A stretch of 64,000 bases of DNA, from the NCBI RefSeq assembly GCF_004136635.1, contig NZ_NOIU01000005.1:1-64000 (forward strand), written 5' to 3'. Of this stretch, positions 43,990 through 52,505 are shown one piece after another. The DNA is from Rothia halotolerans. GTDB lineage: Bacteria > Actinomycetota > Actinomycetes > Actinomycetales > Micrococcaceae. Position numbers and translations under genes: made by a program. A model generated the notes under the pieces. It searched no databases. It worked only from the letters and a program-made list of their open reading frames with translations, and was not told the origin of the DNA. The first letter of the stretch is position 1, and each line of letters opens with the position of its first letter.

Positions 43990-45291
43990 ATGGAGTTGAT
44001 TCGAAGCTCGAATAAAACGTGGCGCAGGGCCCGCTGGGGCGTGGCCCTGATGTTCTTCACCAACGGGGCGGTCATCGCCGGCCTGCTGCCGCGCTACCCG
44101 GAGCTCAAGGACGCCCTGGGGCTGAGCAACGCGGGGTTCGGGGCACTGGTCGCCGCCGTCGCGGTGGGCTCGCTGGTGGCCTCGGGGCTGCCGGCGGTGG
44201 CGATCCGCCGGTTCGGTGCGCGCCGGACCGCCACGGTGGGCACCGTGCTGATGGCCGCGGTGATGGCGCTGGTGGGCATCAGTCCGGCGGTGTGGGCGGT
44301 GGCGCTCCTGCTGGGGACGGTCGGCCTGCTCGACGCCGTCGTCGACGCCGCCCAGAACGTCCACGGCCTCTTCGTCCAGGAGGGGCTGGGGAAGACCGTG
44401 ATCAACTCGATGCACGCCTCGTGGAGCATCGGCGCGGCGCTCGGCGGCCTGGGGGCGGCACTGGCCCAGGGGGCCGGCGTCGGGCTCGGGGTCCATCTGG
44501 GCGTGAGCGGGCTGCTGGTGGCGGCGGTGGCGGTCCTCGCCTACTTCGCCGCGGCCGCCCCGTCCGTGAGCATGGGGGCGGGTGGGGCCCCGGCTGACGC
44601 GGAAGGTGCGGTGCACGAAGGCATCGAGTCCGGTCCCGGGAGTCCAGACGGCTCGGAGGGCGCGGAGGCGTACCCCGCCGGTCCCGGCGCGACGGCGTCG
44701 TCCCGTCCCCGTCCCGGCCTGCGCGGCTGGGCGTTCCTGATGCTCCTGGCGCTCATGGCGGTCGCGGGGGCGCTGATCGAGGACGTCGGCAACAACTGGT
44801 CGGCGAACTTCCTCCGGGACTCCGTGGGCCTGCCCCTGGCCTTCGTGGGGTACGGGTACGTGACGCTGCTGGTCTTCCAGTTCCTCGGCAGGATCCTGGG
44901 CGACCCCCTGACCGACCGCTTCGGCCGGGACCGGGTGGCGATGGCGGGCGGGGCACTGATCGCCCTCGGCTTCGGCCTGGTGATCCTCCAGCCTGCCGCG
45001 TGGAGCGCCTTCGCCGCGTTCGCGCTGGCCGGCTTCGGGTGCGCGACGCTGATCCCGGCCGCCTACGCCGAGGCGAACCGGGTGCCGGGCTTCAGGGACG
45101 GCACGGGCATCACGGTGGTCGGCTGGGTCATGCGGATCGGGTTCCTCTTCACCTCCCCGGCGATCGGCCTGATCGCCGACGCCAGCAGCCTGCGCGTGGC
45201 GTTCGTGATCCCGCTGGTCTCGGGCTGCGTGGTCGTGGCGATCGCCGCGGGGCTGCAGATGCGCGCCCGGCGGGTCTCGCGCGGCGGCTGA
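43990..45291 (+). CDS. MFS transporter
   Basis: A 433-residue, 12-segment protein that begins with a short basic tail and then GVALMFFTNGAVIAGLLPRYPELKDALGLSNAGFG. Related proteins are annotated as MFS sugar or fosmidomycin-type exporters. A Gly/Ala/Ser/Pro-rich central loop of about 50 residues (near 195-240) is low complexity. TAGGCT (43978-43983) ends six bases before the ATG, suggesting a leaderless transcript. It ends just before the bacteriocin island. Substrate unknown. Confidence 0.82.
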   Translation: MELIRSSNKTWRRARWGVALMFFTNGAVIAGLLPRYPELKDALGLSNAGFGALVAAVAVGSLVASGLPAVAIRRFGARRTATVGTVLMAAVMALVGISPAVWAVALLLGTVGLLDAVVDAAQNVHGLFVQEGLGKTVINSMHASWSIGAALGGLGAALAQGAGVGLGVHLGVSGLLVAAVAVLAYFAAAAPSVSMGAGGAPADAEGAVHEGIESGPGSPDGSEGAEAYPAGPGATASSRPRPGLRGWAFLMLLALMAVAGALIEDVGNNWSANFLRDSVGLPLAFVGYGYVTLLVFQFLGRILGDPLTDRFGRDRVAMAGGALIALGFGLVILQPAAWSAFAAFALAGFGCATLIPAAYAEANRVPGFRDGTGITVVGWVMRIGFLFTSPAIGLIADASSLRVAFVIPLVSGCVVVAIAAGLQMRARRVSRGG

Positions 45292-45591
45292 GTGAGGTTC
45301 CCGGTGAATGCCGGGGGATGGATGCTGGCCGCCGAGTGGCGGTGTCGCGTCTTAATAAGAAATATTTGGAGGAGCGTTGTGAGCTGCAGTGAGAGTGAAA
45401 CTCGCTGACCAGTAAAAACCTCCGAGGGAAATTTCAATTTCGAAACAATTCCGCCATTTATTCAAAATCTTAATTGATTCCCTCCTTCCGAGTGGATACT
45501 TTCTGTGCATGCGGAGCGATCGAAGATGATTCTCTGTACCGGAAACGTGAGAGGTCGGCCCTCTTGCGCGGATATCGGAAGGAAGTATGTC
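45292..45591. other. 300-bp AT-rich leader of the bacteriocin island
   Basis: GC drops sharply between about 45350 and 45590. No regular gene is seen. One nine-codon frame (GTG 45379 to TGA 45408) follows a strong GGAGGAG and could be a leader peptide or chance. A promoter candidate lies at 45474-45500. Confidence 0.5.
45474..45500 (+). promoter_or_regulatory. Candidate bacteriocin promoter
   Basis: TTGATT and GATACT are separated by 15 bases, shorter than ideal, about 90 bases before the bacteriocin start. Confidence 0.35.
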
Positions 45592-45816
45592 ATGAGGAAG
45601 ATTACGGCCTGCGCGACGGGCTTGGCCTTGGCGCTGGGGAGCTTCACGGCGGCGCAGGCGGCCGTCCATCAGGTGGGCGGGGGTATCTGGAACCAGGGCG
45701 TCAATTCGGCTCGGGTCTGGTCTAACTACTATCACGGTGGTAAGTGCCATGGGTCTACTGCGATAGGGCAATGGGAAGCTTATTCCGGAAACGTTTCTGC
45801 AGGTAAATGGTCATAG
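45592..45816 (+). CDS. Lactococcin 972-family bacteriocin, stopped by an in-frame TAG
   Basis: The product is 74 residues up to the first stop. A secretion signal (MRKITACATGLALALGSFTA, cut after about AQA at residue 23) is followed by a mature part beginning AVHQVGGGIWNQG, with the family-typical SNYYHGGKCHGS. Translation stops at TAG 45814-45816, but the same frame continues for 18 more codons with the tail expected for lactococcin 972 proteins (see 45817-45873). One cysteine remains in the short form; the full form would have two. AAGGAAG precedes the ATG at good spacing. Codon use is AT-rich, unlike the neighbours. Export membrane protein and ABC ATPase genes follow. Confidence 0.85.
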   Translation: MRKITACATGLALALGSFTAAQAAVHQVGGGIWNQGVNSARVWSNYYHGGKCHGSTAIGQWEAYSGNVSAGKWS

Positions 45817-45873
45817 GCCTCTACCCCGAGGAAAAAGTTGGGCGGAAATAAGTCCTATTACAATTTCTGCTGA
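45817..45873 (+). other. In-frame C-terminal tail of the bacteriocin beyond the TAG
   Basis: Read in the same frame, these codons give ASTPRKKLGGNKSYYNFC and then TGA. The ending GNKSYYNFC closely matches the conserved C-terminus of lactococcin 972 proteins (pattern GN-x-x-YY). If the TAG were TAC or TAT, the junction would read KWSYAS, also family-like. So this is a single-base nonsense change or a readthrough site, not random downstream DNA. Confidence 0.8.
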
Positions 45874-45889
45874 TCCCTGACCTATCGAT

Positions 45890-45925
45890 GCGGTGCGACC
45901 TCGTGCAATTCCGAGGTCGCACCGC
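45890..45925 (+). terminator. Attenuator-like hairpin between bacteriocin and export genes
   Basis: A perfect 14-bp stem (GCGGTGCGACCTCG with its complement) with an eight-base loop and no T tract. It would let most transcripts end after the bacteriocin gene or protect its 3' end, while some continue into the export genes. Confidence 0.65.
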
Positions 45926-45942
45926 TCTGACATGGAGGTATT

Positions 45943-47979
45943 GTGCGGATCATATTCATCCGTCTCTTCTACGGCCTGATCGCGCTGCTGAGCGCCGTCG
46001 CGGTCTTCGCGCAGCTTCACGAGACCGACTCCGAGATGACCCTCGGAAGCCGCCATCTCCTCTGGATCACCGATGTGCACACAGGCTTCTCGCCCGAGAA
46101 GTTCCACGAGCGGTTGGGGGAGGAGCTCGAAGCCCGGGACATCAACGCCGCGCGCCTCGACTTCGACGCCGACGATCCCGTGCGGAGCCAGGTGCTGCAG
46201 CTGCGCATCGGCAATCCGGACCTTTCTTCGGCCCGGTGGGCCGAAGAGGGGTACCCGGTCTTCGACAAAGGGCAGCACGTCACGGTCGAAACTCTGGACA
46301 GGCCTCTCGAGGATCCACGGGGCATCTACATGCTCTACGGTCCTGAGAAGTCCAAGGAGGGGTTGCTCGAAAGCCTCGCCGAGACCGGCTATGGAGGGGC
46401 TCAGCGGACTCTGTACGCGAATCAGGACATGGTGGACTACCTCAGAGGGAGCCCTTTCGCCTGGGCCTTCTCCGCATCCGTCCTCGGGATCGCCTTCGCC
46501 GTGATGGCATCGGCGGTGATGGGCAGCCGGGTCTATGCCCAGCGATTCCTCTTCGGGAGCTCTCCGCTGGGCGCCTATGTCAGGGAGGCCCGCGCCGCGC
46601 TGCTGACCGTCCTGGTGAGCTTCATCGGCGTGCAGGCGATGGCCGCCGTCGTTCTCCTCCTCTACAACGGCATGGCCTTCTACGGGCTCTTCTGGAAGAT
46701 CTCGCTGCTGGTCACGGTGGTGATCACCGTCCTCATCCTCGTGGTGCACCTGGTGGCCGTGCAGCTGGTCTCCCGGGTGGACATCCCGGAGGCGATCAAG
46801 GGGAGGCAGCCGGTCCGGTCGAGCTACGCCGCGGTCAGCCTGGTCAAGATCGGATGCCTGGTGGGTCTGCTGTCGCTGATGCAGATCTCCTTCTCCACCG
46901 CCGGCCTCATGGCCGACCACCGAAGCTCCTCCGCGCTCCTGAGCACGCTGGGGCAGGTCAGCTACGTCGATCAGAGGGGCGTCACGCCGGAAGAGGCGGA
47001 CCGGCGTTCGACGGCCGAGTGGTTCGCAGGAGAGATCGGCCGAGGCAACGTCATCATCGCCCAGAACAAGCCGTTGATGAAGTTCGGCCCGGATTTCAAG
47101 CCGCTCTCGCTCACGTCGGCCCTGGCCGTCGATCAGAACTATCTGCGACTCCACGCCGAACAGGTCCCCGAAGCCGCTCGGTGGATCGCAGAGGATGAGC
47201 ACCGGCATCAGCCGGCGGTATTCCTCCCTGAAGGCAGGGAAGTGTCCCGAGAGGAGCTGGAGGAGGTGGTTCCCTACGGATTCCCCGAGCAGCGACTCGC
47301 GGACTTCACAGAGCACCGCATTCCCGCCGGCCGTGACGTCTTCACCTATGGTTCATCGATAAATGAAGATCCTCTCAGCGTGCATGATCCCCTGGTGGTT
47401 TACCTCCCTCAGGAGGACCTGCTCGCTTCTGCGGATTCGGTCGCGGCGTGGGCGACCCAGGGCGGGGCGATCATCGAGGATCGCGCCGGAGCCATGGACC
47501 GTCTCGCGGAGTCGCCGGCCCGTACCCTCGTCGCCTCCATCAAGCCGGTCGCCGTGCACCAGGCCTCGTACCTCAAGAAGTACGGGGCGGACCTGCGCAC
47601 CTCCCTCTACGGAGCAGTGGCTTTCGGCGTCGTGCTGGTCCTGGCGCTGTTGGCCTACGCCGTCCTCTACTGCCGGGAGAACGGGCAGGAGATCTTCGTC
47701 AAGCACCTCAGCGGCTGGGGCTTCCTCGGCACCTTCCGCGCCCTGCTGGGGGTCGAGGTCCTCGTCATGGCGGGGGTCGTGGCCTGGCAGGCCTACCGGA
47801 CCGTGGGGGAGAGCCAGGGCTTGCTGAGCACCGGCGCGGACGACGGCGTCGTCACCGACTTCCTCCGGTTCAGCTGGGGGTCGATCGGCGCACTGGTCCT
47901 CCTCGACCTGGCGCTGCTCCTGGGCGCCCTGCTGCTCAGCTCCCGCCGCGACATCACCGAAAGGACCCGTACCGAATGA
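45943..47979 (+). CDS. Bacteriocin-associated integral membrane protein (DUF1430-like)
   Basis: A 678-residue membrane protein starting MRIIFIRLFYGLIALLSAVA. Predicted membrane segments are near 1-24, 171-195, 216-276 (two), 298-324, 554-577, 591-621 and 639-670, with two large external domains between them. Size and layout match the membrane partner of lactococcin 972 clusters, which forms an ABC permease for export or immunity. GTG start after GGAGG at five bases. It overlaps the ATPase gene by ATGA. Base composition is somewhat lower in GC than the chromosome around it. Confidence 0.83.
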   Translation: MRIIFIRLFYGLIALLSAVAVFAQLHETDSEMTLGSRHLLWITDVHTGFSPEKFHERLGEELEARDINAARLDFDADDPVRSQVLQLRIGNPDLSSARWAEEGYPVFDKGQHVTVETLDRPLEDPRGIYMLYGPEKSKEGLLESLAETGYGGAQRTLYANQDMVDYLRGSPFAWAFSASVLGIAFAVMASAVMGSRVYAQRFLFGSSPLGAYVREARAALLTVLVSFIGVQAMAAVVLLLYNGMAFYGLFWKISLLVTVVITVLILVVHLVAVQLVSRVDIPEAIKGRQPVRSSYAAVSLVKIGCLVGLLSLMQISFSTAGLMADHRSSSALLSTLGQVSYVDQRGVTPEEADRRSTAEWFAGEIGRGNVIIAQNKPLMKFGPDFKPLSLTSALAVDQNYLRLHAEQVPEAARWIAEDEHRHQPAVFLPEGREVSREELEEVVPYGFPEQRLADFTEHRIPAGRDVFTYGSSINEDPLSVHDPLVVYLPQEDLLASADSVAAWATQGGAIIEDRAGAMDRLAESPARTLVASIKPVAVHQASYLKKYGADLRTSLYGAVAFGVVLVLALLAYAVLYCRENGQEIFVKHLSGWGFLGTFRALLGVEVLVMAGVVAWQAYRTVGESQGLLSTGADDGVVTDFLRFSWGSIGALVLLDLALLLGALLLSSRRDITERTRTE

Positions 47980-48638
47980 CCGAGCACATCCGCCTGCGCG
48001 ACGCCGGCAAGACGATCGCCGGACGCACCATCTGGCAGGGCCTGGACCTCACGGTGCACGCCGGGGAGGTCCTCGCCCTCGTCGGCCCGTCCGGGTCGGG
48101 GAAGACGACGCTGCTGAACTGCCTGGGCGCGCTGAGCCCCTTCGACCACGGGGAGCTCTTCGTGGGAGGGCGCCGGCTTTCCCACACCTCCGCCTCCGCC
48201 CGTCGCCGTTTCCGGCGTGACCACCTGGGGTACCTCTTCCAGAACTACGCCCTGGTGGAGGCCGACACCGCCGCGCAGAACGTGGAGGCACCGCTGAAGG
48301 TGCTGCCCCGCTCCCGGCGGCCGGGGCGGCGGGAGGTCGAGGAAGCTCTGGCCAGGGTCGGGCTCGAGGGGCGGGGCGGGGACCGGGTCTTCCAGCTCTC
48401 CGGCGGCGAGCAGCAGCGCGTGGCCGTGGCGCGCCTGCTGGTCAAGAAGCCCGACCTGATCCTCGCGGACGAGCCGACCGGCGCCCTGGACGAGGCCAAC
48501 GGCCGAATGGTCCTGGGCTTCATCCGCGAGATGGCCCGTCAGGGCGCGGCCGCGGTGGTCGCGACCCACAACCCCGGCATCGCGCGGGCGTGCGACAGGG
48601 TGCTGGACCTCGGGGAGGCGCAGGGCGGGAGGGTCTGA
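47976..48638 (+). CDS. ABC transporter ATP-binding protein (bacteriocin export/immunity)
   Basis: A 220-residue ATPase: Walker [13 protein letters not shown] (37-48), Q-loop [10 protein letters not shown], signature [15 protein letters not shown], Walker [13 protein letters not shown] and H-loop VVATHNP. It is of the MacB/LolD type that pairs with FtsX-like permeases. It overlaps the membrane protein gene by four bases and should form one complex with it. In the known lactococcin 972 system the equivalent pair gives immunity or export. Confidence 0.92.
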   Translation: MTEHIRLRDAGKTIAGRTIWQGLDLTVHAGEVLALVGPSGSGKTTLLNCLGALSPFDHGELFVGGRRLSHTSASARRRFRRDHLGYLFQNYALVEADTAAQNVEAPLKVLPRSRRPGRREVEEALARVGLEGRGGDRVFQLSGGEQQRVAVARLLVKKPDLILADEPTGALDEANGRMVLGFIREMARQGAAAVVATHNPGIARACDRVLDLGEAQGGRV

Positions 48639-48690
48639 GCCGGGCCGGTCCGGCGGGGCGTATCCGTTCCGAGCCGCCCCGGCCGGGAGG

Positions 48691-49746
48691 TCAGGAGAGC
48701 TCGACGACCCTCCGCTCGAGGGCCGAGGCCCGCACGGCGTCGATGACGTCGACGATGTGGACGGCGTCGTCGGCGGTGACCGGCAGCTCCGCCTCGCCGC
48801 GGACGGCGCGGGCGAACTGCTCGTAGAAGCGGGCGTAGGAGCCCTGCTCCGAGGGGACGGCCTCGGCCCCGGCGGAGGTGGCGAGGCTGCCCGGCTCGGG
48901 CTCGTACCCCCAGTGCTCCGGGTCCTCGGCGGGCCGGGCGCCCTGGCCGAGGGCGCGGCCCTGGACGTCGACGCCGGTGGCCGCGTAGGTCCCCTCGGTC
49001 CCGACCAGCCGCAGGCGCCGCAGCGCCTGCTTCCCCATCTTGCTGGACTCGACGTGGGAGCGGACGCCGGAGGCGTGGACGAGCGCGGCGAAGAAGCCGG
49101 TGTCGATCTCGCCCTCCTCCTCGACGCCGATCTCCCGGAGCGGGCGGACCTCGAGCTCGCCGTAGACCGAGGCGACGGGACCGAAGAGGGAGACGGCCTG
49201 GTCGATGAGGTGCGAGCCGATGTCGGAGAGGACCCCGCCGCCGACGCCGAGCGCGATCCCCTCGGGCTCGACCAGGTCGAAGACGGAGGAGTAGGAGACG
49301 GGGCGGCCCACGCGCCCGCCGGCGAGGACCGCCCGGAGGGTGGTCACGTCGGCGTCCCAGCGGCGGTTGTGGAAGGCGGCCAGGGGGATGCCGGCCTCGC
49401 GGGCCGCGTCGCACAGCTCGCGGGCGGTCGCGGGGTCCGGGGCGAAGGGCTTGTCCGCGACCACGGGGGTCCCTGCCCCGACGGCCTCGAGGACCAGGTC
49501 GCGGCGGGTCGAGGGCGGCGTCGTGATCGTGACGGCGTCGACGCCGGCCGCGAGCATCTCGGTGAGGCTGCCGTAGACGGCGGTGCCGGGCAGGTCCTCC
49601 TCGATGCGGCGGCGCTTCTCCTCGGAGCGGGCCACGACGCCGGCGAGCCGGACGCCCTCGGCCGCCTCGATGAAGGGCGCGTGGTATTCGCGACCGCCCT
49701 TGCCGTAGCCGACGATGCCGATGCGCAGGGGCTGATCATTGTTCAT
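48691..49746 (-). CDS. Gfo/Idh/MocA-family oxidoreductase
   Basis: A 351-residue NAD(P)-dependent oxidoreductase. The Rossmann motif LRIGIVGYGKGGREYHAPFI is at the N-terminus, the VVADKPFAPD motif (catalytic Lys) is near residue 95, and GGGVLSDIGSHLIDQAVSLFG carries the active-site Asp and His. Such enzymes act on sugars or inositols. An inverted repeat TATGT-N4-ACATA spans the start codon (49746-49759) and may be a self-regulatory operator. It is convergent with the bacteriocin ABC gene. Substrate unknown. Confidence 0.88.
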   Translation of the reverse strand: MNNDQPLRIGIVGYGKGGREYHAPFIEAAEGVRLAGVVARSEEKRRRIEEDLPGTAVYGSLTEMLAAGVDAVTITTPPSTRRDLVLEAVGAGTPVVADKPFAPDPATARELCDAAREAGIPLAAFHNRRWDADVTTLRAVLAGGRVGRPVSYSSVFDLVEPEGIALGVGGGVLSDIGSHLIDQAVSLFGPVASVYGELEVRPLREIGVEEEGEIDTGFFAALVHASGVRSHVESSKMGKQALRRLRLVGTEGTYAATGVDVQGRALGQGARPAEDPEHWGYEPEPGSLATSAGAEAVPSEQGSYARFYEQFARAVRGEAELPVTADDAVHIVDVIDAVRASALERRVVELS

Positions 49747-49840
49747 ATGTCAGAACATAACATTCCAGTGAGTTCCCAGGATTCAGGCTGGCGAGGCGTT
49801 TCCCCTCGGGGTCTCGTCGGCGCGGGGGTTTCACCCCGCT

Positions 49841-51658
49841 CTACCCCCTCAGCCCAGGGAAGCCCGTGTCCGCGAACTCCCCCGCCGTCGCCCCGCCGCC
49901 CCGGCCCTCCTGGGCCGAGCCCCCGTCGCCCGCTGCGCTTCCGCCTCCCGCGGCATCGGCGCCGCCTCCCGCCTCGCCGTGCAGCTCGGCCTCCCGGGCC
50001 CGCAGCTCCACGCGGCGGATCTTGCCCGAGACCGTCTTGGGCAGGTCCCAGAACTCCAGGCGCCGCACCCGGGCGTAGGGCGGGAGCTTCTCGCGGCAGT
50101 GCGCGAGGATCGACTCGGCGGTCTCGGCCGTGGGCTCCGCGGCGGCCCGGAGCGCGACGTACGCCTTGGGAACCGCCAGCCGGATCGGATCCGGGGAGGG
50201 GACCACCGCGGCCTCGGCCACCGCCGGGTGCTCGATCAGCACCGACTCGAGCTCGAAGGGGGAGATCTTGTAGTCGCTGGCCTTGAAGACGTCGTCGGAG
50301 CGGCCCACGTAGGTGTAGAGCCCGTTCTCGTCGCGGCTCATCACGTCCCCGGTGCAGTACAGGCCGTCCCGGAAGACCTCCTCGTTCCGCGCCGGATCGC
50401 CGTAGTACCCCGTCATCAGCCCCACCGGCCGGGGGTCCGTCACGAGGCAGACCTCCCCCTCGCCCGGGCCCTCCACGACCTCGCCGGTGGCCTCGTCCAG
50501 CAGCTCGACGTCGTACCCCGGCAGCGGGCGTCCCACGGAGCCGACCTTGACCGGCTGCCCGGGGGTGTTGGCGATCTGCACGGTCGTCTCGGTCTGGCCG
50601 AAGCCGTCCCGGATGTCCAGGCCCCACGCCTGCTGGACGTGGAGGATCACCCGCGGGTTCAGCGGCTCGCCCGCCGCCACCACCTTCCGGGGAGGGTTCC
50701 GCAGCTGGGCGAGGTCGGCCTGGATCAGCATCCGCCACACGGTCGGCGGGGCGCAGAAGCTGGTGACGCCCTCGGCGTCCATGGTGCTCATCAGGGCCGC
50801 GGCGTCGAAGCGGGCGTAGTTGTAGATCAGCACCGTGGCGCCCGCGATCCAGGGCGCGAAGACGTTGGACCACGCGTGCTTGCCCCAGCCGGGGGAGGCC
50901 ACGTTGAGGTGGACGTCGCCGGGCTCCAGGCCGATCCAGTACATCGTCGTCAGGTGCCCCACCGGGTAGGAGACGTGCGTGTGCTCCACGAGCTTGGCCC
51001 GCGACGTCGTGCCCGAGGTGAAGTACAGCAGCAGGGTCTCGTCCGCGCGGGTCGGCCGGTCCGGGAGGAAGTCCGGGGAGGCCTCCCGGTGGGCCGCGTA
51101 GGCGTGGTGCGGATGGCTGCCGGCGGGACTCTCCGCGCGCCCCAGGGCCTCCTCGCCGGTCTCGATCACGGAGAAGCCGCCCGGCACCTCGGCGAACTTG
51201 GCGCTGTTGGCCGGATTGGTCACCACCCAGCCGACCCCTCCCCGCTCCACCCGCTCCGTGAGCCCGGCCGGGGCGAGCATGGTGGTCGTGGGGAGCAGCA
51301 CGGCGCCCAGCCTGATGCTGGCCAGGACGGTCTCCCACAGCTCCACCTGGTTGTCCAGCATGAGCAGGATGCGGTCCCCGCGCCCGACGCCGATGCCGCG
51401 CAGCCAGTTCGCCAGCCGCGACGAGCGCTCGGCCATCTCCCGGTAGGTCACGCGCTGGGAGCCGCCGTCCGACTCCACGATCACCAGGGCGCTGCGCCCG
51501 CCCTCCTCCGGCGAGGCGGCGAGGGCGTCGAACCAGTCCAGCGCGAAGTTGAAGTGCTCGGGACGCGGCCACTCGAAGTGCTGCCGGGCCGCCCCGTAGT
51601 CCTCCCTGAGCCTCAGGAGCTGGTCCCTGGCCTCGCGGAACTCCTCGGTGACGGTCAT
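49841..51658 (-). CDS. AMP-dependent acyl-CoA synthetase
   Basis: A 605-residue adenylating enzyme. ATP loop YFTSGTTSRAKLVEH, A5 motif GFGQTETT, A7 TGDVMSRDENGLYTYVGRSDDVFKASDYKISP and the C-terminal catalytic Lys in LPKTVSGKIRRVEL. The overall pattern is that of medium-chain/aryl acyl-CoA synthetases (ACSM-like). It activates a carboxylic acid for catabolism. The C-terminus adds about 45 Gly/Ala/Asp-rich residues of low complexity. GGAGGAG precedes ATG 51658. It may supply the beta-oxidation operon at 53.5-58 kb, though it is transcribed apart from it. Confidence 0.9.
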   Translation of the reverse strand: MTVTEEFREARDQLLRLREDYGAARQHFEWPRPEHFNFALDWFDALAASPEEGGRSALVIVESDGGSQRVTYREMAERSSRLANWLRGIGVGRGDRILLMLDNQVELWETVLASIRLGAVLLPTTTMLAPAGLTERVERGGVGWVVTNPANSAKFAEVPGGFSVIETGEEALGRAESPAGSHPHHAYAAHREASPDFLPDRPTRADETLLLYFTSGTTSRAKLVEHTHVSYPVGHLTTMYWIGLEPGDVHLNVASPGWGKHAWSNVFAPWIAGATVLIYNYARFDAAALMSTMDAEGVTSFCAPPTVWRMLIQADLAQLRNPPRKVVAAGEPLNPRVILHVQQAWGLDIRDGFGQTETTVQIANTPGQPVKVGSVGRPLPGYDVELLDEATGEVVEGPGEGEVCLVTDPRPVGLMTGYYGDPARNEEVFRDGLYCTGDVMSRDENGLYTYVGRSDDVFKASDYKISPFELESVLIEHPAVAEAAVVPSPDPIRLAVPKAYVALRAAAEPTAETAESILAHCREKLPPYARVRRLEFWDLPKTVSGKIRRVELRAREAELHGEAGGGADAAGGGSAAGDGGSAQEGRGGGATAGEFADTGFPGLRG

Positions 51659-51739
51659 CGCGACTCCTCCTGTGCGGCGGTCCTCCCGGGACACATGGGT
51701 GTGCCCGGGATCACTGTCCTGTCACAGTAGCCCGCCGCC

Positions 51740-51779
51740 CGGCAAAAGAGAACGGGCGCCCCGCGGGTGGGGACGCCCG
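51740..51779 (-). terminator. Terminator of the HdeD-like gene
   Basis: On the minus strand a 10-bp stem with one bulge (CGGGCG...CGCCCG core) is followed by TTCTCTTTTG. Confidence 0.75.
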
Positions 51780-51896
51780 ATCCGGGCGGGATCCGGGCGC
51801 CCCGGAGATCCGCGGCCCTTCGGAAAGGTCGCAAGCGGGAGAGCACGTCAGAGCGTGCGGGATCGATCCCGCGCCGATGGGCCGGGAGCCGGGGGT

Positions 51897-52448
51897 TCAG
51901 GAGGCGGCGCGCGCCGAGCGCTTCCCCGCCACGCGCAGCGCGATGCCGGCCACCAGCGAGAGCAGCCCCCACCCCAGGGCCAGGATGCCGATCAGCACGG
52001 CGAAGGCCACGACGCCGCCGGCGGGGTTGAAGACGAAGATGCCGCCCGCGACGATCCACAGGATGCCGCCGACGACCAGGAGCCAGCGGGGGCCGCCGCT
52101 GCGCCGCTGGACGGCGCTGACGATCTCCGTGACGCCGCGGATCAGCAGCCACACGCCGAGGACCCAGACGAACGCCGCCGCGCCGATGGCCGGGTTGATC
52201 AGGGCGAAGATGCCCGCCAGGATGCCGAGGATCCCCGAGAAGATGAGGTACCCGCGCAGCGCCCCGCGCGGGGCGTTGAACGAGGTGACCAGCGCGAAGA
52301 TCCCGTCCACGAGCGCGTACGCGCCCAGCAGGATCATGAGCGTGATCGCGGAGGAGAGGGGCCACGCGAGGAGCACCACTCCGAAGACGATGGCGAGCAC
52401 TCCCGAGACGATGAGCGCGGTGGACGAACGGCGGACGATCGGATCCAT
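51897..52448 (-). CDS. HdeD-family membrane protein (DUF308)
   Basis: A 183-residue protein with six membrane segments in three similar hairpins, for example ALIVSGVLAIVFGVVLLAWP, GYLIFSGILGILAGIFALINP and WLLVVGGILWIVAGGIFVFNP; the repeated G-I-L/A-G pattern is typical of HdeD/DUF308. HdeD is linked to acid resistance in E. coli; the role in Actinobacteria is unknown. GGAGGA lies before the ATG. It is monocistronic, with its own terminator. Confidence 0.88.
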   Translation of the reverse strand: MDPIVRRSSTALIVSGVLAIVFGVVLLAWPLSSAITLMILLGAYALVDGIFALVTSFNAPRGALRGYLIFSGILGILAGIFALINPAIGAAAFVWVLGVWLLIRGVTEIVSAVQRRSGGPRWLLVVGGILWIVAGGIFVFNPAGGVVAFAVLIGILALGWGLLSLVAGIALRVAGKRSARAAS

Positions 52449-52505
52449 GGGTCCTCCTTCTCGAGAGACTTCCGATGATTCGATGCTATACCCGCGGGTA
52501 GGCCC

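Noticed and set aside
48639-48690. A terminator between the bacteriocin ATPase gene and the Gfo/Idh gene
   Set aside because: Only a stem with two bulges and no T tract can be drawn, which is too weak to annotate.
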